A stretch of 64,000 nt of DNA from a virus. Positions 33,202 through 39,162 of the stretch are shown here, in pieces (position 1 is the stretch's first letter; each line of letters opens with the position of its first letter). Under the pieces are notes generated by a model. It had not been told where the DNA came from. It saw nothing but the letters and a program-made list of their open reading frames with translations, and did not search any database. Both the position numbers and the translations under genes were made by a program. The DNA is taken from positions 56,523 to 120,522 of IMG/VR virus record IMGVR_UViG_3300020172_005639; one strand, given 5' to 3'.

Positions 33202-33591
33202 ATGGCACAAGTTACTGTGATGAACAGGAAGTTTTTAGCCTTGGCTTTTGTGCTGGCAATCGCTTCGATCTCGGAGGCTGGTCCTTTTGGACTCGTCCGT
33301 GGTCGCAGTAACAGCTCTAATTCTGGCACAGGTTCCGCTGCTGGAAGCACCGGCACCGTCTACTATGACAACGGCGAGCTGAGCTCTGCCCAGGGCGTGG
33401 CCAACAGGATGGCCAGATTGCTCAGGATTGGGCACTTCGGCAATCCTCAAGGTGGATATGAGGGCGTGGGCTCCGGGGCTACACCCCAGCAGGCCGAGTG
33501 GAATTGCTGTTATAGGCGGCAGATGGCCCCTCGCGACGTCGGTTACGCGCATGGAGCAAACGGACTTTGGTACTGCTGTTGCAGGTACTAA
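33202..33591 (+). CDS. Secreted Gly/Ser-rich, Cys-rich small protein
   Basis: 129 aa from the ATG at 33202; an ATG at 33220 gives a more classic signal peptide (MNRKFLALAFVLAIASISEA). After the signal there is a Ser/Gly linker (SNSSNSGTGSAAGSTG), then a C-terminal motif with GGYEGVGSG, EWNCCYRRQ and LWYCCCRY. I recall this YEGVG...NCCY...CC(C/V)(R/L)Y pattern from small secreted planctomycete proteins, which would hint at the host, but this is memory, not a search. Confidence 0.7.
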   Translation: MAQVTVMNRKFLALAFVLAIASISEAGPFGLVRGRSNSSNSGTGSAAGSTGTVYYDNGELSSAQGVANRMARLLRIGHFGNPQGGYEGVGSGATPQQAEWNCCYRRQMAPRDVGYAHGANGLWYCCCRY

Positions 33592-33604
33592 CCTAGATTT
33601 GGTG

Positions 33605-33632
33605 CGGGCAGGGGTTGATGCCCCCCTGCCCG
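33605..33632 (+). terminator. Strong 10-bp GC hairpin, possible terminator
   Basis: CGGGCAGGGG (33605-33614) pairs perfectly with CCCCTGCCCG (33623-33632), loop 8 nt. The T-rich run (TTTTTTG) comes about 16 nt later, so it is not a textbook intrinsic terminator but could still end the secreted-protein transcript. Confidence 0.5.
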
Positions 33633-33695
33633 TGTCGCTATGGAGTTGGTTTTTTGTTTTAGCGAATTGTGTTCAGGGCAGTACTCAATTGGATC

Positions 33696-34607
33696 ATGAA
33701 GATAGCAATATGCCCCCTTGTGTCACACGATATCTGGCGCGCCAAGCGCTGCATAGTAAGCTGCCACCTTCAACTTGAGCACGCCAGCATAAGCCACAGC
33801 CTCGTAGTTCATATAAATTCGTTGGACGAATCCTTCGCAGACGAGATGGTTTCGTTCTGTGAAGATGGCGGATATCGTTATCTCAAATCGGTTTCTGATG
33901 GCACCCCATCCACGGGCAAGAACGCAATTTTGGATTTTCTGGCTCAATCATTATTTGATGGCGCCTGCCTTGTCGATGGCGACGACTTCCTCTACCCCGT
34001 TTCCTTCATGCAGATCGCAAACCATCTGCATCAGTTCGGCGAAACTGATCTCTTGGTCAACCATGCCATGGATTGCGTGGTAAGGAGCGAGTTCGCCGAT
34101 CCATCCATGCACCCCGTGGTCGGCGATGGCGTCAGCGCAATAGTGTGGGGGTCAAATAACTGGAAGATGCCTTCAATATACGGTACGGGCCCGAATCCCA
34201 TAACGCAGCCGTCTGTTCCACAATGGCCAATAAGCCTGGGAAGGCATCAGTACTACAGCAAGAGGCTTGCCAAGGCGCTCAAGTTCGATCCAAGGATAGT
34301 CGTCGGAGAGGATGTGATGCTTGAGTTTGAGGCCCTGCATTTGCACCAAGTCGGGGAACTTGTCTTCTTTATGACATTCGGAAGCGACATGTACGTCTTT
34401 GACAGGACTCTAAACAACAACATAGAGAAAAAACACGCAGACCAAAAGCACGAGTACTTCAGGCTGATTCAGCAGAAGCTTCAGAAATACGATCAGGAGC
34501 GCCTGGATCCGAGGGAATTGCCTTGTTGCTTTCCTAAAATAGCCTATTCCTACTCTGATAAAATAGAGTTTATACAAGGACTCTATAAGGAGTTAGCCAT
34601 AACATGA
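33696..34607 (+). CDS. GT-A-like glycosyltransferase (paralogue of 36301)
   Basis: 303 aa; ATG at 33696, weak ribosome site (a GTG at 33669 is the alternative). Opening strand IAICPLVSHDIWRAKRCIVS, metal site LVDGDDFLYP (about 93-102) with an intact DxD-type DGDD, and the C-terminal ELPCCFPKIAYSYSDKIEF. The pattern over its length matches the 36301 protein. Probably transfers a sugar; donor and acceptor unknown. Coupled to the oxygenase at 34604 by a 4-nt overlap. Confidence 0.7.
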   Translation: MKIAICPLVSHDIWRAKRCIVSCHLQLEHASISHSLVVHINSLDESFADEMVSFCEDGGYRYLKSVSDGTPSTGKNAILDFLAQSLFDGACLVDGDDFLYPVSFMQIANHLHQFGETDLLVNHAMDCVVRSEFADPSMHPVVGDGVSAIVWGSNNWKMPSIYGTGPNPITQPSVPQWPISLGRHQYYSKRLAKALKFDPRIVVGEDVMLEFEALHLHQVGELVFFMTFGSDMYVFDRTLNNNIEKKHADQKHEYFRLIQQKLQKYDQERLDPRELPCCFPKIAYSYSDKIEFIQGLYKELAIT

Positions 34608-35413
34608 ACTACCGATACAGCATCGGCCAGCAGGTCGTATTCCTGAACCAGTTAGCCCTCGTAAGGTCTCTTGGTTCGACTGCACAAAGCAAGCCAAAGT
34701 ACTTTCTGGCAGTCGGCGATGCCGAGCTGGAAATGTGGGTGCCAGAGGAGGAGATTGAGGTCGGGCAGATTACGGGGCCGCCCATCACAACCTTCAACAG
34801 GCGCATGCCGCACCTGTGCATAGTCGACAACTTTTACAAAAACCCCGACGAAATCAGGGCCTTGGCGCTTGAGCAGCAATTTGAGGCCGACAACCGCTTC
34901 TACAAGGGCAAGAGGACCAAAGAGCGGTTCTTGTGGCCCTTCTTGCGCGAAGAGTTTGAGAGAATCCTCGGCCGCACTATCGTGGACTGGCTCAACCAGC
35001 CTGCCAACGGCTGCTTCCAGGTCACGGGCTACGACGACCCCCTCGTGTGGCACAGCGACGCCCAGAGCTACGCAGCTGCTATCTACTTAAGTCCGCACGC
35101 TCCTGTCGGCGCCGGCACGAGCTTCTGGCAGGACCGAAAATACTCAGCCAGAAGGCCTCCGGTTCACCCGCTTGAATTCGACCGCTTCCCCTCGGACCAG
35201 GCCAGAAGCGACGCGTACAATGACATATACAGCCAGTACAACCTTCTGCACGGCGACAACTGGGAGCTCGTCGACAAGGTGGGCGCCGTCTACAACAGGC
35301 TTGCGATCTGGGACGCTCAGATGATACATTCTGCGAGCACCTACGAGGGTCTGCCAAGCGATATCGTGGACAAGGCCCGATTGGTCCAGCTTTTCTTCTT
35401 TACCATCAAGTAG
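34604..35413 (+). CDS. 2-oxoglutarate/Fe(II)-dependent oxygenase-like
   Basis: 269 aa. Triad candidates: H150 and D152 in VWHSDAQSY, H242 in MIHSAST and Arg in KARLVQLFFF near 260. An N-terminal SH3-like part (about 1-60) precedes the oxygenase fold (CIVDNFYKNPDEIRALALEQ is a typical opening). Like the 22535 oxygenase it directly follows a glycosyltransferase in an ATGA overlap, so the pairing occurs twice. Confidence 0.78.
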   Translation: MNYRYSIGQQVVFLNQLALVRSLGSTAQSKPKYFLAVGDAELEMWVPEEEIEVGQITGPPITTFNRRMPHLCIVDNFYKNPDEIRALALEQQFEADNRFYKGKRTKERFLWPFLREEFERILGRTIVDWLNQPANGCFQVTGYDDPLVWHSDAQSYAAAIYLSPHAPVGAGTSFWQDRKYSARRPPVHPLEFDRFPSDQARSDAYNDIYSQYNLLHGDNWELVDKVGAVYNRLAIWDAQMIHSASTYEGLPSDIVDKARLVQLFFFTIK

Positions 35414-35588
35414 GGGCTGAAGATGACAAGGCAGGAGTAAGGCTACCTAGCAATTATTTGCAAGTTGACTGATAAATAAATCCAGAGCCCTCGGGCTTCG
35501 ACTCCGTCGATGACAACCAGCGCTCGCAAGGAGTAACTGCATAAGAGGCCAAGATGGCTGCTGGTCGAGACGGGTCATTGCAAAAAAC
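35414..35588 (+). other. Non-coding gap with one late-type element
   Basis: 175 nt without a convincing gene. It holds GATAAATA at 35471-35478 (7/8 match to the late octamer) and a small AGCCC-TC-GGGCT self-complement near 35486. No tRNA fold could be built from it. Confidence 0.4.
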
Positions 35589-35849
35589 ATGATTAACATC
35601 CACCAAATCAACGCCGAGCTCTCCAAGACGTCTGAATCTGACATAAGGCTTGATTTTTATTTGGTATCCAAGGAAAAAGATTGCTTTTTCGTGGTGGATA
35701 AAGCAGAATGTCATCCAGCGCTTTCGACGCAATTGTGGAGGAGCAACTACATCCTTGCGGATGCTGCCGCAGATTGGTCGATTGCGGATTGGTTGAAAGA
35801 ACTAGAGAGCATGGCGAGGGAAAACCGTAGTGAAAATGTCCTTAAGTGA
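35589..35849 (+). CDS. Hypothetical small protein
   Basis: 86 aa. Beta-rich acidic start (IHQINAELSKTSESDIRLDF, KEKDCFFVVDKAE) and a Trp-rich helical end (AADWSIADWLKELESMAREN). Not recognised. No clear ribosome site. It overlaps the next small gene by 14 nt. Confidence 0.65.
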   Translation: MINIHQINAELSKTSESDIRLDFYLVSKEKDCFFVVDKAECHPALSTQLWRSNYILADAAADWSIADWLKELESMARENRSENVLK

Positions 35850-35994
35850 GGCTTACTTGATCTGGGATCGCATTACCTTTTCCCAAAAGCTGGAGCTTTT
35901 GAGCCTAGCTCGGAGAGCTTGCCCAGAAAAAGTTGGCTATAGGACGATTGATGCTGAATGGAGGCCCTCTTTAGATGAGGAACCCAATCCATGA
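35836..35994 (+). CDS. 52-aa protein upstream of ClpS
   Basis: An ATG at 35836 opens a 52-codon frame (MSLSEAYLIWDRITFSQKLE onward, ending EWRPSLDEEPNP). It overlaps the 35589 gene by 14 nt and its stop overlaps the clpS ATG as ATGA. The continuous frame with tight junctions on both sides argues that it is real. Helical, no known motif; could assist ClpS. Confidence 0.65.
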   Translation: MSLSEAYLIWDRITFSQKLELLSLARRACPEKVGYRTIDAEWRPSLDEEPNP

Positions 35995-36299
35995 GTGCCG
36001 CCACGCTTGATAGCCCAGAAACAAAGACGATCACTCAGCGACCCTACAATGTTATCCTTCTGAATGACGACGACCACTCCGTCGTATATGTAGTCGACCT
36101 TTGCTTCAAGGTATTCCGCATGAGCGAGCAGGACGGGTTAAGGGTGGCGAATGAAGTGCACTTTTCCGGAAGGTCTATTGTTTACTCGGGCTCGCTTGAA
36201 GTGGCTGAACTCAAGCAAGAACAAGTTCACGGTTTCGGCCCTGACGCGCGCGTACCACGCTGCAAGGGCAGCATGACGGCAATCATAGAGCAGGCATGA
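35991..36299 (+). CDS. clpS: ClpS-type N-degron adaptor
   Basis: 102 aa. The ClpS fold is clear: RPYNVILLNDDDHSVVYVVD (about 17-36), the helix ending in ANEVHFSGRSIVYSG, and AELKQEQVHGFGPD. ClpS binds N-terminal destabilising residues and hands proteins to ClpA or ClpC. The final part (DARVPRCKGSMTAIIEQA) is longer than in E. coli. Phage ClpS could redirect host proteolysis; the phage also carries ClpX and a deformylase, which alters N-termini. Confidence 0.85.
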   Translation: MSAATLDSPETKTITQRPYNVILLNDDDHSVVYVVDLCFKVFRMSEQDGLRVANEVHFSGRSIVYSGSLEVAELKQEQVHGFGPDARVPRCKGSMTAIIEQA

Positions 36300-36300
36300 A

Positions 36301-37185
36301 ATGATAGTACAGTACGCGCCGGTCATCCGTAGCTTCAACGGGCACGCTAAACGCTGCATCTTGTCTTGCGCCCGACAGAGCGAAAGTCTAGGTGAATTGA
36401 ATTTCTGCACCGTAGCCTATTTCCTTGGCGACGATGGCGGAGGCGTAGCTTGGTGCAACTCGCTTGGGATCAAATGCAAGCTCATAGACTGCGCTCCCTC
36501 GCAGGGATCAGTACGCAAGGCAGTCTGGGACAAGTTTCTTTTGAGCTCAGGCGACGCGCTAGTCCAGCTTGAACAGAACCTCTTTCTTTACCCTTGCGCT
36601 GGCGATAGGCTGCAGTCACATTTGTTACAGTACCCCAGCACTGACTTGCTCGTCACAAAGCCCAAAGACGTCATCACTCTTGAGAATCCGAACCAAGACG
36701 CTTCAAACTGCTTCAGGGTTGGCGATCGATGGACGCAGATTTGGACAACTCACAATGTGACGCTTGGGTATAGTTGCGGACCTGGAAGGCATCCCTACCA
36801 CGAGGACCCGAACAATGGTTTTGGAAGCCAGGGCATTCACGTCTTCAAAACAAGAAAACTCATTGAGTCGCTCCAGCACTTGCCTGCGATTGAGATATTC
36901 GACCACATAAATGTCGAACTCAACGCATTGAGACTGCACCAGCGGGGCGATATCGTTTTTATGCTGACCTTCCTATCCGATTTTTTGGTTGAGGACTGGT
37001 CGGCTCCATTTCTGCTGCCGCAGGCGTCAGCAGAAGCCATGCTCTCTGGAAAAGACGAGATCGTGAGTTCACTCAATCTCATGTCGCCCGGAAGGTCGAG
37101 CTTTGAGGAGTTGCCGGTGCGATTTCCGCAGATCAGTATGTCGGTGTCGGACAAGCTGAAGTACCTTGAAGACAAAACAATTTGA
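36301..37185 (+). CDS. GT-A-like protein lacking the DxD site (paralogue of 33696)
   Basis: 294 aa, starting 1 nt after clpS. It aligns by eye along its length with the 33696 glycosyltransferase (GHAKRCILSC; LFLYP; ALRLHQRGDIVFMLTFLSD; ELPVRFPQISMSVSDKLKYL), but the metal motif DGDD is replaced by LEQN. It may be inactive or use another mechanism. Could act as a partner of the active copy. Confidence 0.65.
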   Translation: MIVQYAPVIRSFNGHAKRCILSCARQSESLGELNFCTVAYFLGDDGGGVAWCNSLGIKCKLIDCAPSQGSVRKAVWDKFLLSSGDALVQLEQNLFLYPCAGDRLQSHLLQYPSTDLLVTKPKDVITLENPNQDASNCFRVGDRWTQIWTTHNVTLGYSCGPGRHPYHEDPNNGFGSQGIHVFKTRKLIESLQHLPAIEIFDHINVELNALRLHQRGDIVFMLTFLSDFLVEDWSAPFLLPQASAEAMLSGKDEIVSSLNLMSPGRSSFEELPVRFPQISMSVSDKLKYLEDKTI

Positions 37186-37192
37186 GGTTGTC

Positions 37193-37423
37193 ATGAGCGA
37201 AGACAAGAATGCAGAATCGGGATTTCTGGCTTTGGGAGCAGTGTTCGTGATGATTTGCCTTTTCTTCCTAGCCGCCTGGCCTTTCCAGGCGCTTTGGAAC
37301 TTCGACTTGTGCCAGGTCGTTGATGGCGTGCATGAGATCACCTATTTTCAGGCAGTTGGATTGGTTGCTCTTGTCTATATAACAGGGAAGGTATTTATGC
37401 TTGGGCAAAGCTCAAGCAAGTAG
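37193..37423 (+). CDS. Small membrane protein, two helices
   Basis: 76 aa; ATG at 37193 with GAGG site, 7 nt after the upstream stop. Two hydrophobic helices (FLALGAVFVMICLFFLAAW and AVGLVALVYITGKVFML) separated by a polar loop. Not recognised. Confidence 0.7.
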   Translation: MSEDKNAESGFLALGAVFVMICLFFLAAWPFQALWNFDLCQVVDGVHEITYFQAVGLVALVYITGKVFMLGQSSSK

Positions 37424-37478
37424 GAGCCACTTGGGAATAGTCTTCTTGATTTAAAGGCATATATAAGTCGGAGGCTTT

Positions 37479-38561
37479 ATGAAGTACGACTTGAACTACA
37501 CCCTTTATCTAAGCGGTCTGATCAGCGAGAATCGCTTCTATGACATCTGCGAAAGGTCGGCGCAGGAGATCAAGGCTATGCCTGCCCCCAAAGATGGACG
37601 CTGGCTGGGGAAAGATAATTATGTTTTCAACATTGAGGGTGACGATTGCGTCGACGATATGGGGAATCGGCTCAACAGTTATTGCTACAAAGTCAAATTC
37701 GACGCATATCAATCTCGCGTATCGATCAGCTTCGACAGACTCGGAAGCTACGGCGATCAAAATCTCGGTTTGGGCCAGCAAGTTTTCGACGGAGTTAGAA
37801 AGGCTGTTTCTGAATACATCGCCAAGAACAAACCAGAATTGTTGAAGTGGTCTCCTGTTCGAAGCAAAGAAGGCAAAGAGTCAAGAAGCAAGGCCTACGA
37901 AATATGGTCGGTCAAGGCCCTATGGCCAGAGCTTTATGTAAGCCCGAGCGTTAACCTTTGGGTGCGTCGGGACGTCTACGACAAGCAATATGTCCCCAAC
38001 GGCTATCCCCCAGTGCCACCGGACGCCAAAAAGACATTGAAGTCGCTGAACGACTTCAGAAACTCCACCTCTGGTCTGGAAACAAATTTCAACAAACTTC
38101 TCACCAGCAGAACATATAGACGATCAGGATATTTTGTCGTAAAAAGCGATCCGCAATCAAACAAAGCCATAATTTATCACATCGAAGAAGATGGAAAATG
38201 GAACAAGGAATACAGAGAAAAAACCAGCGTTCGCGAGCTTTTGCCGGATTTCAGTCCGGCATCAACGATGGATGCTCTACGTGTAGCTGACCAGATGATT
38301 AAAGCCGGTCAGAAAGAACAATTGGATTGGTTCCCGCCGGAACTTGTAACAGCCTACCAAAGCGAAGGCAAGCGAATGGCCCTGGGAGCTGCTAAAACCG
38401 CTCTTGGTACGGTTGGAAAAGGCATAGGACTCGCCTTGACCCCGCTGGATGCAGCAGACCAATACATTCGTCCGAAGGTAGAAAAACAAGTAGAAAAGAT
38501 CGCATCGAAAATCCCATCGAAAAGTGCTAGACCAAATACAGAGCGTTCCGACGACTGGTAG
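37479..38561 (+). CDS. Protein with shared N-terminal module (family with 39163 and 7289)
   Basis: 360 aa with GGAGG site. Residues 1-25 match the 7289 protein. Residues about 35-185 match the 39163 protein (YKVKFDAYQSRVSISFDRLG, SYGDQNLG, AVSEYIAKNKPELLKWSPV, LYVSPSVNLWVRRDVYDKQY). The C-terminal 60 aa hold a hydrophobic stretch (ALGAAKTALGTVGKGIGLAL) followed by a basic tail. The coding is A-rich compared with neighbours, suggesting separate origin. Likely a virion or internal protein; inference only. Confidence 0.75.
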   Translation: MKYDLNYTLYLSGLISENRFYDICERSAQEIKAMPAPKDGRWLGKDNYVFNIEGDDCVDDMGNRLNSYCYKVKFDAYQSRVSISFDRLGSYGDQNLGLGQQVFDGVRKAVSEYIAKNKPELLKWSPVRSKEGKESRSKAYEIWSVKALWPELYVSPSVNLWVRRDVYDKQYVPNGYPPVPPDAKKTLKSLNDFRNSTSGLETNFNKLLTSRTYRRSGYFVVKSDPQSNKAIIYHIEEDGKWNKEYREKTSVRELLPDFSPASTMDALRVADQMIKAGQKEQLDWFPPELVTAYQSEGKRMALGAAKTALGTVGKGIGLALTPLDAADQYIRPKVEKQVEKIASKIPSKSARPNTERSDDW

Positions 38562-38752
38562 GGAACAATCCTTTTGAACGAAATCATAATCCTTGAATGT
38601 GCTGATAGGCAACTCAATAGGCAGAGTATCCCACAAGGTAGATGAGCTATTGCCTCTGTTACACTGCCTGGTCCTTTTGGCTATAGTTTTCTTGCTGAAC
38701 AAGACCGACGAAAAACTCTTTTAATTCGTCAGCAAAAATTCTATATATTTTT
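38562..38752 (+). other. Non-coding gap
   Basis: 191 nt with no supported gene. A GACGAA/TTCGTC inverted repeat (38707-38712 and 38725-38730, 12-nt loop) lies near the end and an AT-rich stretch (CTATATATT) just before the next ATG may act as a promoter. Nothing else seen. Confidence 0.3.
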
Positions 38753-39160
38753 ATGTCAGGCAGCCTTGGTTTTTCTGATTATGTCATGCTGCGCGAGGAC
38801 TTCCGGTCCAAGACGCCCTTGTACCCTTTGGGCTATGGCGGGATCGGACTATATCCCACTCAATATTTCATGCCCTATTCTGCCGATGCAGTTCTTTACA
38901 TCACCCAGGACGAGCGTTTATTTACCAATGGCGACGGACCACCGCATGACATCAGGCATTTGCCCGGGCACAAGCAGTATGGAGACAAGTGCAACAACGG
39001 CGAGAACGAGCCCTTTGACATAAAAGACGTGCCAGGCAAATGCAAGGAGCCAGAAGTCAAGATGCCTGCTGGCAAAGTGATTCCGTACAGGGGCTTTTTG
39101 AGGCTGAACGGCGCTCTCCGTCCCCTGGTACCCACGAACAACAAGATGCCACCGGAGTAA
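38753..39160 (+). CDS. Hypothetical protein
   Basis: 135 aa, Gly/Pro/Tyr-rich in the first half (LYPLGYGGIGLYPTQYF) and Lys/Pro-rich later (DIKDVPGKCKEPEVKMPAGK). No ribosome site is evident. It precedes the large repeat protein by 2 nt, so they are probably co-expressed. Possibly structural. Confidence 0.65.
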   Translation: MSGSLGFSDYVMLREDFRSKTPLYPLGYGGIGLYPTQYFMPYSADAVLYITQDERLFTNGDGPPHDIRHLPGHKQYGDKCNNGENEPFDIKDVPGKCKEPEVKMPAGKVIPYRGFLRLNGALRPLVPTNNKMPPE

Positions 39161-39162
39161 GA

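Noticed and set aside
35471-35520. Possible tRNA or tmRNA fragment (GGGCTTCGACTCC looks like a T-arm)
   Set aside because: The flanking bases do not pair into a T-stem and no acceptor or anticodon stem could be drawn.
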